Positions 16,441 to 24,759 of a DNA stretch of 64,000 bases are shown in pieces. The notes beneath the pieces are model-generated. The model saw nothing but the letters and a program-made list of their open reading frames with translations. It did no database searches and was not told the DNA's origin. Position 1 is the stretch's first letter. Every line of letters begins with the position of its first letter. The DNA comes from a candidate division WOR-3 bacterium (GTDB lineage Bacteria; Hydrothermota; Tepidihabitantia; Tepidihabitantales; Tepidihabitantaceae), in assembly GCA_024653355.1 (NCBI GenBank), contig JANLFQ010000001.1, forward strand, positions 124,001 to 188,000, in the 5' to 3' direction. A program made the position numbers and the translations under genes.

Positions 16441-17445
16441 ATGAATGGCAATCAGATAGAGGAGAAGGTTGTTGATGTCCAGCTGACACCGCCCTGGTCC
16501 TGGGTCAGTTATGTCGGTGCGGTGACGGCTGTTTTGCGGTCGCGCGGTGTGAAGTGTGATTTCACCGATGTTGCCGGAATGAGCGGCTACGCATTTGTTA
16601 TCAACATTGACCCCGAACTTCTGCCTACCGGTCCGGTTGCCTTTGACTGGGAGGTGCTGGTTGAAGGGACGCAGGCGCTTGGTCTTGAGACCGAGCTGGT
16701 GGCGGTTGAGCGGGGTGCAGATGAACAGGAGCTGGCGGCTGAGCTTTTTGAAAGGGTGCGGGCTGAGATCGATGCCGGAAGGCTGTGTATTGTCTGGGGT
16801 GCAGGAGATGCGCCGGAGTTTGGTATCGTTTACGGTTATCGGGGTGACTCTTATCTGGTGCGCTCTTCAAGGAGTTGTCGGGTTCATAAAGAGAAAAAGG
16901 CGCTGGGACCGGCTGATGAGCCGGAGCCGCCGGTAAGGTTTGACAGTCTTAAAGCACCGTGGCGGCTGGCAGGGTTGTTTTTTGGCGAACGGATAAAACC
17001 CGATGCTGAACTGCAGGAACGTCAGGCAATAAGCCGGGGGGTGAAACTGCTACGGGGGCAACATGCCTGTTTTGATAGTAATTACTATTACGGGGCGAGT
17101 GCTTTCCGTAGTTGGGGTGATGTTCTTAAAAGGGGGAGAGCCGACCCGGTTGGTAATGTCTTTAATTTGATGTGCTATTGGGAACTTCAGATGTTTGCTA
17201 CAGGGTTCTGCCAGCGGCTGGCTAAAAGAAGGAAAAGTGCGGCAGTACCTCTGGCTGAGGCGGCAGCACTTTTTCAGAGTTCCTTAAAAAATCTTGAAAG
17301 GTTGAAGAGCCAGTTACCGAACAATGTTGAAGAAGGAATAGAAGATTGGGTCGCAACAACAGGAGCGGTTAATTTACTTGAGGAGTGTGCCGCCTTTAAT
17401 GAAAAGGCGGCGGCGGCTTTAGAACGGGCACTGGCGCTGATGTAA
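16441..17445 (+). CDS. Conserved protein, possibly papain-like (BtrH/C39-like) fold
   Basis: 334 aa, not firmly recognised. The first half looks like the papain-fold proteins annotated BtrH N-terminal or C39-like. It has a start region with WSWVSYVGAVTAVLRSRG (a place where a Cys often sits; here no Cys), then AEIDAGRLCIVWGAGDAPEFGIVYGYRGD, the usual 'bounded use, e.g. pathway of opening' region with IVYGY. The second half is helical (LLRGQHACFDSNYYYGASAFRSWGDVL, shown as two parts: LLRGQHACFD and SWGDVL) and ends in an Ala-rich helix. No signal peptide. The start ATG 16441 is chosen over 16432 because of the promoter. Function unknown; a peptidase role is not supported, since no clear catalytic triad is visible. 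Confidence 0.6.
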   Translation: MNGNQIEEKVVDVQLTPPWSWVSYVGAVTAVLRSRGVKCDFTDVAGMSGYAFVINIDPELLPTGPVAFDWEVLVEGTQALGLETELVAVERGADEQELAAELFERVRAEIDAGRLCIVWGAGDAPEFGIVYGYRGDSYLVRSSRSCRVHKEKKALGPADEPEPPVRFDSLKAPWRLAGLFFGERIKPDAELQERQAISRGVKLLRGQHACFDSNYYYGASAFRSWGDVLKRGRADPVGNVFNLMCYWELQMFATGFCQRLAKRRKSAAVPLAEAAALFQSSLKNLERLKSQLPNNVEEGIEDWVATTGAVNLLEECAAFNEKAAAALERALALM

Positions 17446-17460
17446 GGGTGTAAAACTTAT

Positions 17461-18324
17461 TCAGGGTTTACTGGCAACCAAGTAGATTCCGGTGCCAATA
17501 AGCAAGCCGCCAGCGAGCTCAAGGATTGTGGGCGGCTGGTTGAGGAGGAGCGCCGAAAGGATGGTAGTGCCAATCGGTTCGCCCAGTATTGACATTGCAA
17601 CAACCGGCGCGGGCAGGAATTTCAGCGCCCAGTTGAAACTGGTGTGGCCGATAATTTGTGGTCCGATAGCAAGGAGCAGAACCAGAAGATAGGTTTTGGG
17701 AGGATAGCCAAGGAGTGGGGTGTGGCTGACGAGGGCGAAAAGCAGGAGAAAAAGTGCGGCGAAGGTGTAAACGGGATAGATGTAATTGAGCAGGGAAAGT
17801 CCAGCCCGGAGTTTTCTTCCTAAAATTACATAACAGGCAGCACACAGGGCACCGCCGAGGGAAAGGAAATTACCGCTGGTAAGGGTCGCCGATTTCAAGG
17901 TCGGTCCAGCAATGAGCGTGGCACCGAGGAATGCGATGAGGATTGCGAGCCAGCCCCTTAAAGACAGTCGTTCTTTGAGTAATGGCGGTGCAATCAGGGC
18001 AACAAAAATCGGATTCATCGCCACAAGAACAACCGAACTGACCACGGTGGTGTGTTTGAGCGACTCAATCCAGAGGATAAAGTGACCTGCAAGAAAGATG
18101 CCGGCAAGAAGCGCCCAGCGCCAGCGTGCCGGAGTGAGTTCATTGCGGTGCGATTGGAGGTTTTTGATGAAGAAGGGGGTAAGAATGATGCTGGTGAAGA
18201 ACATCCGACCGGTGGCAATCATCGGACTGGGAGCGGGGGTGATGCGGATGATTATCGAGGCAAAAGAGGCGACGCTGATACCAAAGAGCAGGACGATGAA
18301 GATTCGGGTACGAGAGATGGGCAT
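17461..18324 (-). CDS. EamA/DMT-family transporter
   Basis: 287-aa inner-membrane permease with about ten transmembrane helices in two EamA repeats (roughly residues 1-135 and 150-287). Typical stretches are PSPMIATGRMFF in the first repeat and LPAPVVAMSILGEPIGTTIL in the second. Family members export or import amino acids, sugars or metabolites; substrate cannot be read. It is convergent with the preceding gene (16-base gap). ATG 18324 lacks a Shine-Dalgarno. Confidence 0.9.
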   Translation of the reverse strand: MPISRTRIFIVLLFGISVASFASIIIRITPAPSPMIATGRMFFTSIILTPFFIKNLQSHRNELTPARWRWALLAGIFLAGHFILWIESLKHTTVVSSVVLVAMNPIFVALIAPPLLKERLSLRGWLAILIAFLGATLIAGPTLKSATLTSGNFLSLGGALCAACYVILGRKLRAGLSLLNYIYPVYTFAALFLLLFALVSHTPLLGYPPKTYLLVLLLAIGPQIIGHTSFNWALKFLPAPVVAMSILGEPIGTTILSALLLNQPPTILELAGGLLIGTGIYLVASKP

Positions 18325-18330
18325 TGAAGT

Positions 18331-18358
18331 AGTTTTGCTTTAATTTTTCTTTTGTCAA
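18331..18358 (-). promoter_or_regulatory. Weak candidate promoter of the EamA transporter
   Basis: On the minus strand: TTGACA at 18358-18353, 16-base spacer, AAAACT at 18336-18331, then 6 bases to ATG. The -35 box is perfect, the -10 box is poor. Confidence 0.35.
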
Positions 18359-18446
18359 TAGAGGTATTAACTTAAAAAGGTTACGCAATCTTGTAATTTT
18401 CGCCGATTTGACCACAGTTGAACTTCTTTACCGCATCAGGGTTGTG

Positions 18447-18474
18447 TTGCAATTCAAAGCCGATTTTATATATT
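18447..18474 (+). promoter_or_regulatory. Promoter placing the start of transcription on a GTG codon
   Basis: TTGCAA at 18447-18452, 16-base spacer, TATATT at 18469-18474, then 6 bases to GTG 18481. Leaderless geometry; it decides the start of the PorV-like gene. Confidence 0.55.
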
Positions 18475-18480
18475 TTATCT

Positions 18481-19431
18481 GTGCAAATCTTACCGCTGTT
18501 TCTTATCGTAATTACCGAATTTAATTTTTTTGGTCCTTCGGCTACCGGTTTCACATTTATGAAAATCGGGGTTGGGGCAAGACCAACAGCGTTAGGACAG
18601 GCGTTCACCGCGGTTGCGGACGATGTTTATGCCCTTTTTTACAATCCCGCCGGACCGGCGCTGGCGCCGAAGTTTGATGCGGGCTTGACGCTGTGCCAGA
18701 TGTTACAGGGCGTTTCCTATGCGTCGGGCGGGATTACGGTGCCATTTTTTAAGCAACTCGGTTTCGGGCTCGGTTTTGGGTATTTAAACGCGAGCGACAC
18801 GAGGCGGAGTGAGCTGGGTGAAGAGTTAGGGTCATTCGTTTTAAGTGATTTGATTGTGGGTCCGGCAGTGGCATGGCAGCCGTTTAAAAGGTTTGCTTTA
18901 GGTGCGGGCACAAAGTTTGTTTACAGTCGGCTGGACTCTTTTGCCAGTTGGGCGGTTTCTTTTGATGGTGGCGTGCTTTATCGGCCGGTGCGTTACATCA
19001 CACTGGGTGCAAGTTTGCTTCACATTGGAACACCGCGCCGGTTTATTCAAGATTGGGAGTACCAACCAATGAATTTGCGGCTCGGTGCCAGTTTTAAACT
19101 ACCCTTTGACAAAAATTACATTCTATTTACCAGCGATGTTTCCACCTATCCAGATTATGGGCCAACAGCCGGGTTTGGTGTGGAAGGGAAATTGGATATG
19201 CGCGCACTGGGTTCGCCACAGACCGGGGCGTTGTATTTAAGAGCAGGGTATCAGTCGGGTGGACACCTTGGAATCTGGTCCGGTTTTTCATTTGGGATTG
19301 GCTACGAAACGGTTTTGAGTCCTTATTTCACGATTCTGGTTGATGCGGTTTATCTCTCTTACGGAATCTTAGGGGATGCGCAGCGGGTGTCTATCGGTTT
19401 GCGGTGGGTACCGAAATCCGGGAAGTCGTAG
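18481..19431 (+). CDS. PorV/PorQ-like outer-membrane protein
   Basis: About 316 aa from GTG 18481, with a signal peptide (QILPLFLIVITEF) and the family opening: FMKIGVGARPTALGQAF followed by AVADDVYALFYNPAGPALA. Many alternating beta strands follow, as in FadL-like 14-strand barrels of the PorV/PorQ (UPF0164) family, which shuttle or anchor proteins leaving through the type IX system. Starts further upstream (TTG 18418 or 18442) would lie before the predicted transcription start. The 3' end overlaps the end of comEC by 41 bases in convergent orientation. Confidence 0.85.
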   Translation: MQILPLFLIVITEFNFFGPSATGFTFMKIGVGARPTALGQAFTAVADDVYALFYNPAGPALAPKFDAGLTLCQMLQGVSYASGGITVPFFKQLGFGLGFGYLNASDTRRSELGEELGSFVLSDLIVGPAVAWQPFKRFALGAGTKFVYSRLDSFASWAVSFDGGVLYRPVRYITLGASLLHIGTPRRFIQDWEYQPMNLRLGASFKLPFDKNYILFTSDVSTYPDYGPTAGFGVEGKLDMRALGSPQTGALYLRAGYQSGGHLGIWSGFSFGIGYETVLSPYFTILVDAVYLSYGILGDAQRVSIGLRWVPKSGKS

Positions 19432-21673
19432 GTGGGATTCTCATAGTTACACCGCCTGCTGCGCGGGTATTGATATACCTAATGCCCTTTGTAGTAAGAA
19501 GCGATTCCAGTCTTGCCGGAGTGGGATAGCGCCCCATCACAACGACATATTCTGGTTTAAAGAGTTCAAACAGTTGTTCTTTATTTCCTTTGCGGCTGCC
19601 ATGATGAGGCGATTTCAACAGGTTAACCGTGCCGCTTTGGGTAGCGGAATGAAGAACTTCCGGGAATTCACAGTCGCCGGTGAAGAGCATTTTGAACCCG
19701 CTTTTTTCTATCAGGGCCACGATCGAAACCGGATTGGTAGGGATGAGTTTTTCCGCGTAGAGCCATTGCGTAACAACATCGGGCCAGAGGATGTCAACAT
19801 TATAGCCGAAGCCGGTAAGGGATGCACCTTTGTTTACAACAACGATTTTTGTGCCCGACTGTTGCAACCGGCGAAGAAGGGTTTGGTATAAATGGTCGCC
19901 TTCTAATGTGGGAACAAGCAGGAGGTTTATCTTTTGGCTCGGTTCAAGGTCAAGGAGCCCGCCGTAATGGTCGCGGTCGGGATGGGTAATGAGAACGGCG
20001 TCAAGATGTTTAACACCCCGGCTGAGCAGGAAATCCCGGAGCACACCGGTGTTGTCGATGCCGGCATCGATAAGCAGTTTTCTTCCCTGATGGTCTTCAA
20101 TAAGAGCGGCATCACCACGCCCGGGGTCAAGGAATGTGACCCGGGGATGAGGTTTGGTTAGGCCGCTTTTCCATACGAGGAAAGTTAAGCCGGCAATCAG
20201 GCTAATACGGAGAGCGGATTTTGCCCAATTCTTTCGGTAGTTAAGGCTGAGCAGGATGAGTCCGTAAATGTAAAACACCCCGAACCAGGACAGTTTTCCC
20301 GGTTCAATTATCGCCCATCTTAAATTGGCGAAGATGCTGGTAATTGAGAGCATCAGTCGGAGCAAAAAACGGAGTGTTTCGGCGGGAAAGACGGCAAGTG
20401 CCGGAGAGATAAGGTTGATGAGCGCGAGCAGAAACCCAAGCGGTAAGGCAATGGTTGTAAGCGGGACAAGGAGGATGTTTGCCAGAAATGTTAATGGCTG
20501 GAACCGAAAAAAGTGGTGCAGTAATAAAGGTGCGGTGGCGAGTGTTACTACTATTGAAATTAAGACCGGATTGATGAGCCAGTTTTTAAGATAGTAGGGA
20601 ATGCGGTATCTTTTGAGCAAAGGCTGGAATCGGGGCGGAATCGTGATAAGGGCAGCGGTGGCGGCAAAGGACAATTGGGTTCCGGCATAAAAAATGCTTA
20701 ATGGTTCAATAAGAAGGATGATGATACCGGCTACCGCAAGACTGGAAATGAGGTTAACGCGGCGCTGGGTCGGAACACTCAAAAGGGTTGCCCAGGCCAT
20801 AAAACCGGCGCGGACTGCAGAAGCACGCCAGCCAATGACAAGGATGTAAAATAGTGTTCCAATGGTTAAGAGCACAAACCGCATCCAGCCGCGAATCTGT
20901 AACACATTAAGCAGCAACCAAAAGGCAAAAACGATGATACTGATATGGAGCCCAGAAACCGCCAAAAGGTGCATTGTTCCGGAGTCAGATAGCGCCCGGC
21001 GCACATTTTCTGGTAAAGCGGTTTTGTCTCCCAGAAGAATGCCCTGGAGCAGAGCCGCTTCCGCACCGCCAATTGAACGGTTAAACAGATTCAACAGGTA
21101 TCTCCTTGCGGGCATTATAAGCCGGGTGATTATCGGGTTGCCGTGGTTACGGCTGATGATTTTTATTGCGCCCGATTTTACGGTAGCATTCCCGGCATAA
21201 CCTTGTTGGGACAGAATCTGATTGTAGTCCCAAAGACCCGGGTTTCGGGGAAAGGAGAACCGTTTGATTTTTGTTTGGAGCAGAAGCAGGTCGCCGTAGC
21301 GCACGCTGGGCAATGAATCTTTGAAGAAGAGCATAACTTTACCGGAATAAGGAGGGAGAAGGACACCGGTTGCTTTTCCGGTTATCAATGGTTCCTGGGT
21401 GATAATGACCTTGAATGCTGTTGCACGGTAGGTCTGTGGCATCGGCGCTTGAGGTTCACGGCTGCGGACAAAGAGGAAGGCGGTAGCGGTAAGTGTGAGA
21501 TAAAGTGAAAACCTATTAGTCCATCGGCTGAAGGCGATGCCGAAGAGCGCCGCCGCTAATGCGGACCACCAGGGTAGAACCGATACCTGACTTAATACGA
21601 TACCTGTTGCAATGGCAATCAGCGCCCGGACCGGAGCATAACGGATGCCGCTTTCCGGAACGGCAAATTTCAT
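19391..21673 (-). CDS. comEC: ComEC/Rec2-type DNA uptake channel
   Basis: Inner-membrane channel that pulls single-stranded DNA into the cell in natural transformation. 760 aa with the family order. An N-terminal DUF4131-like part is followed by the competence domain with multiple membrane helices (motif LLAVSGLHISIIVFAFW at about residues 232-248). A C-terminal metallo-beta-lactamase domain follows: LDPGRGDAALI, THPDRDHYGG (metal site) and SPHHGSRKGN. No com neighbours are nearby, so competence is possible but not shown. The ATG has no Shine-Dalgarno and follows a leaderless-type promoter. Confidence 0.95.
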   Translation of the reverse strand: MKFAVPESGIRYAPVRALIAIATGIVLSQVSVLPWWSALAAALFGIAFSRWTNRFSLYLTLTATAFLFVRSREPQAPMPQTYRATAFKVIITQEPLITGKATGVLLPPYSGKVMLFFKDSLPSVRYGDLLLLQTKIKRFSFPRNPGLWDYNQILSQQGYAGNATVKSGAIKIISRNHGNPIITRLIMPARRYLLNLFNRSIGGAEAALLQGILLGDKTALPENVRRALSDSGTMHLLAVSGLHISIIVFAFWLLLNVLQIRGWMRFVLLTIGTLFYILVIGWRASAVRAGFMAWATLLSVPTQRRVNLISSLAVAGIIILLIEPLSIFYAGTQLSFAATAALITIPPRFQPLLKRYRIPYYLKNWLINPVLISIVVTLATAPLLLHHFFRFQPLTFLANILLVPLTTIALPLGFLLALINLISPALAVFPAETLRFLLRLMLSITSIFANLRWAIIEPGKLSWFGVFYIYGLILLSLNYRKNWAKSALRISLIAGLTFLVWKSGLTKPHPRVTFLDPGRGDAALIEDHQGRKLLIDAGIDNTGVLRDFLLSRGVKHLDAVLITHPDRDHYGGLLDLEPSQKINLLLVPTLEGDHLYQTLLRRLQQSGTKIVVVNKGASLTGFGYNVDILWPDVVTQWLYAEKLIPTNPVSIVALIEKSGFKMLFTGDCEFPEVLHSATQSGTVNLLKSPHHGSRKGNKEQLFELFKPEYVVVMGRYPTPARLESLLTTKGIRYINTRAAGGVTMRIPPTTSRISVPTANR

Positions 21674-21678
21674 AGCGT

Positions 21679-21707
21679 AGAGTAAGAAACGGTTGATAAG
21701 CTGTCAA
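21679..21707 (-). promoter_or_regulatory. comEC promoter, leaderless geometry
   Basis: On the minus strand: TTGACA at 21707-21702, 17-base spacer, TACTCT at 21684-21679, then 5 bases to the ATG ending at 21673. Confidence 0.65.
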
Positions 21708-21746
21708 GAAATAGGGGATATTTAGTTCAGTCCAAAGTCAGTTCTC

Positions 21747-23450
21747 ATGCGTGTAATTATTTATTTGACAGGGTTTTTAAGATGGTTAAAATTAGATGTG
21801 CTGATGAGCGCGGCGCTCGGGTTCCTGCTGGTCGCCCAGCTGTACCGATTTGATTTTACCCCGATAACCAGTCCGCAATATGCCGGAGATTCGTTTGAGG
21901 TGGCGATAATCGCCCGGGACCCTTACGGTGGTATCTACGATTACAATCGACCTGCCTTTCTATCAACCAGCCGTGGGGCAAGTTACATCTATCCGAATGT
22001 GATTGGTCCATTCCGCAATGGGGTGTGGAACGGTAAAGTAATGGTAACAATCGCGGACAGTTTACAGATACGATGTACTGATGACTCTGTCCGGGTGACA
22101 AGTAGCAGTAATGTTTTTCAGGTGGTTTCTGGACCGCCGCGGCGGTTTGTAACGGTGTTACCGGGACAGCAGTTGAGCCCGGGAACACGCGAAGGAAGGT
22201 TGGGATTGCCCAACAGTCAAAGCGCCGGTGACAGTTTTTATTTTACGGTTTATTTAACAGATGTTTGGTGTAATCCGGTACGATTTCGGACCGACAGCGT
22301 ATATTTCAATGCCAGTGATAACTTCGCAATTCTTCCTGCTGGTGGCGAGATACAGGATGGGAGTGGCCGATTCAATGCCATTTTCCGGCGTGCCGGTGTC
22401 CACCATCTTTACTGTTTGCCCGCAACCGGACAACCATTTGTTCCCGATACTTCATCTTTGTTCGATGTCCGCCCGGGTGCATTCGAGCGGCTGCTTTTAA
22501 TTCTTCCTGGAGAGGTGCCCGCACCAGGAGATACGGCAACTCTGGCTTGGATGACACCGGGTAAATCGGGCACGCCCTTTGCCCAGTATGTGCGGGAGCC
22601 GTTTCCGGTTTCAGTTTATCCCTGTGACCGATGCTGGAATATCGTTGGCGCAAGCGGCTTGCGGATAAAGTTGAATTCTGAATTCCCGATAGAGTTCTTT
22701 CCTTCGGAGACCACCCTGGTCGACAGCGCAAATTTCTTAGTTCAATTTAATATGTCCGAACCCAATCAAAATTTATGGGTTTCTGATGTTGCAGGTGGAA
22801 ACGGGTCTTACCCCACCCGACTGGACATCAAAGCCCGGGGCAAAAGTTTGGAGATTACGGCGCCCGATACGGTGGTTGCTGGAGAGACTGCTTATATCAG
22901 GGTTGTGGTGCGAGATGCAAATCAACAGCCGATTACCGCCGCGGTTTGCCGTTTTTCGGTGGTGAAGGGAAATGGTGATATCCTTGATGAGGCGTTGCTT
23001 ACCGATACATCGGGTGTTGTTGTTGCCCGTTTTCTCTGTACCCGGGCACGCTTTGCTGAGTTTGACACGCTCCGGATTGTTTCCGGTGCTGCTGAGTCAC
23101 TGGTTGGAATATATATTGATATCCCGGACAGTGCGGTGATGTTAGGAAAGATCGTTGCCTTTCCGAATCCCTTTGGTTTCAACCGGGATGCGGCAGAGAT
23201 TGTGTATTATCTCACCCGGTCGGGTGGGGTTGATGTGCGGATATTTGACCCGTTTGGTAACGAAGTGGTCAGCTGGCATTTTTCGGCTGGAGAACCAGGG
23301 GCACGAGCAGGAATCAACCGGGTGATGTGGAATGGCCGAAATCGTTACGGCCGCAGAGTTGCGTCGGGCGTCTATGTCGTCCAAGTTTTTGGTCAACTGC
23401 ACACCGGTACGGTGTTCCGCAGTACCTACCGTTTAGGAGTGGCATGGTAA
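21747..23450 (+). CDS. Secreted Ig-like protein with FlgD-type C-terminal domain
   Basis: 567-aa exported protein, first gene of an eight-gene operon. An N-terminal hydrophobic segment (signal or anchor, about residues 20-35) is followed by several beta-sandwich modules of the Ig/invasin type (DSFEVAIIARDPYGG, DSFYFTVYLTDVWCNP, ETAYIRVVVRDANQQP). The last 90 residues form an FlgD-like Ig domain (VDVRIFDPFGNEVV, NRVMWNGRNRYGRRVASGVY). Such domains occur on surface proteins in this kind of genome. The 3' end overlaps the next gene by 7 bases. Role unknown; an extracellular or envelope structural role is inferred. Confidence 0.75.
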   Translation: MRVIIYLTGFLRWLKLDVLMSAALGFLLVAQLYRFDFTPITSPQYAGDSFEVAIIARDPYGGIYDYNRPAFLSTSRGASYIYPNVIGPFRNGVWNGKVMVTIADSLQIRCTDDSVRVTSSSNVFQVVSGPPRRFVTVLPGQQLSPGTREGRLGLPNSQSAGDSFYFTVYLTDVWCNPVRFRTDSVYFNASDNFAILPAGGEIQDGSGRFNAIFRRAGVHHLYCLPATGQPFVPDTSSLFDVRPGAFERLLLILPGEVPAPGDTATLAWMTPGKSGTPFAQYVREPFPVSVYPCDRCWNIVGASGLRIKLNSEFPIEFFPSETTLVDSANFLVQFNMSEPNQNLWVSDVAGGNGSYPTRLDIKARGKSLEITAPDTVVAGETAYIRVVVRDANQQPITAAVCRFSVVKGNGDILDEALLTDTSGVVVARFLCTRARFAEFDTLRIVSGAAESLVGIYIDIPDSAVMLGKIVAFPNPFGFNRDAAEIVYYLTRSGGVDVRIFDPFGNEVVSWHFSAGEPGARAGINRVMWNGRNRYGRRVASGVYVVQVFGQLHTGTVFRSTYRLGVAW

Positions 23451-24757
23451 AAAACAGGGTAGGGTTGGCTTGTTTTTTATTTTTGAGTTCGCTTGTTTTA
23501 TATGCTTTTGCTGTTGAAGGTGGGCTACCGGGCGCGTTTCTCAATTACGGTGCTGGACCGCGCAGTCTGGCAATGGGCAAGGCGTTTACCGCGATTGCCG
23601 ATGACGCCCAGGCGATTTACTTTAATCCGGGTGGGCTGTTTCAGTTAAACACGCACGAAGTTCTTTTAGCCCACTCGCAACTTTACGGTGCCCGAATGGA
23701 GTACATCGCCTATACGATGCCAACAAAAGAGTTTGGAACATTTGGTGTTAGTATTTTAAACTACGGCGCGGAGGGACTGGATTCGAGAACACCGGAAAAC
23801 TGGCAGTATCAGCCGACCTTCTTTTCCGAAAACGCCTATCTTGTTTCATATGCCTACAATCCGTTCAGTTTTCTGGGTCTCGGCGGAACGGCAAAACTGA
23901 TAACAAAAAACCTGGCACAGTTTGCCGATGTGGGCGTTGGTGCCGACTTTGGGGCACTGGCAAGAGCGGGAAAGATTTTCAGTTTTGGTCTGGTGGTACA
24001 GAATGCGGTTGAACCGGTTTTGACATTACATACCCTATCGGACCGATATCCAAGAACATTTCGTTTCGGTGTTGCTGCCCATTTGCTGGAGGGACGGGCG
24101 GTGATTACGGCAGATGTGTCAGCACCGTTGTTGCGGCAGATTGATGAGTCGACCAACAATCCAATTGACCGGCTGAAGCTGGATTTGACACCCCATGGCG
24201 GGGTTGAATTTCATATTGTACCCGATGTTGTTATCCAGCGCGTGGGTATTGACCCGAACGAAATCAGTCTTGGCATTGGAATTCATCAGGCATGGGGCAA
24301 GATGGGGTTGGGTGTCGATTACGCATTCCTTTTGCATCACCAGTCTCAGTTCCGGCTGTCACCAACGCACAAACTCGGGATATTTGTTGACTTTTCGGGC
24401 TTTCGAGTCTGGATTGATGCCCAACCAAAACTTTTTGCGCCCACACCCGAAGACAAGAACAATGTGCTGTGGATGGACATCAGGACCGTTTCCCGGGCAC
24501 CGGTGAAGCGGTGGCAGATTATGATTAAGAACAGCTTTGGCGAAGTGGTGAGAAGTTATAGCGGGTGGGATGCGCCACCGCCGCGGATGTGGTGGGATGG
24601 TCTGGATGATGTTGGCCGGCTGGTTGCCGATGGTAAGTACTACTACGATATCGTGGTTGTTGACCGGCGTAATACATCTTTGAGTTTTTCCGGTCTGCTC
24701 ACTACAGTGAAGACCCGGGGTCCACAGGGAAAGGTTGAAATCAAACCCGGCGAGTAG
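23444..24757 (+). CDS. PorV-like outer-membrane protein with FlgD-type domain
   Basis: 437 aa. Signal peptide (VGLACFLFLSSLVLYAFAVE), then GAGPRSLAMGKAF and AIADDAQAIYFNPGGL, the PorV/PorQ signature also seen in the gene at 18481. About 300 residues of barrel strands follow. The C-terminal 90 residues are an FlgD-like Ig module (IKNSFGEVVRSYSG, WWDGLDDVGRLVADGKYYY), fused to the barrel. The start is ATG 23444, overlapping the previous stop and preceded by AGGAG; an upstream in-frame ATG at 23327 lies deep in the previous gene. It is likely the outer-membrane partner of the TPR/TonB genes that follow. Confidence 0.8.
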   Translation: MVKNRVGLACFLFLSSLVLYAFAVEGGLPGAFLNYGAGPRSLAMGKAFTAIADDAQAIYFNPGGLFQLNTHEVLLAHSQLYGARMEYIAYTMPTKEFGTFGVSILNYGAEGLDSRTPENWQYQPTFFSENAYLVSYAYNPFSFLGLGGTAKLITKNLAQFADVGVGADFGALARAGKIFSFGLVVQNAVEPVLTLHTLSDRYPRTFRFGVAAHLLEGRAVITADVSAPLLRQIDESTNNPIDRLKLDLTPHGGVEFHIVPDVVIQRVGIDPNEISLGIGIHQAWGKMGLGVDYAFLLHHQSQFRLSPTHKLGIFVDFSGFRVWIDAQPKLFAPTPEDKNNVLWMDIRTVSRAPVKRWQIMIKNSFGEVVRSYSGWDAPPPRMWWDGLDDVGRLVADGKYYYDIVVVDRRNTSLSFSGLLTTVKTRGPQGKVEIKPGE

Positions 24758-24759
24758 AA

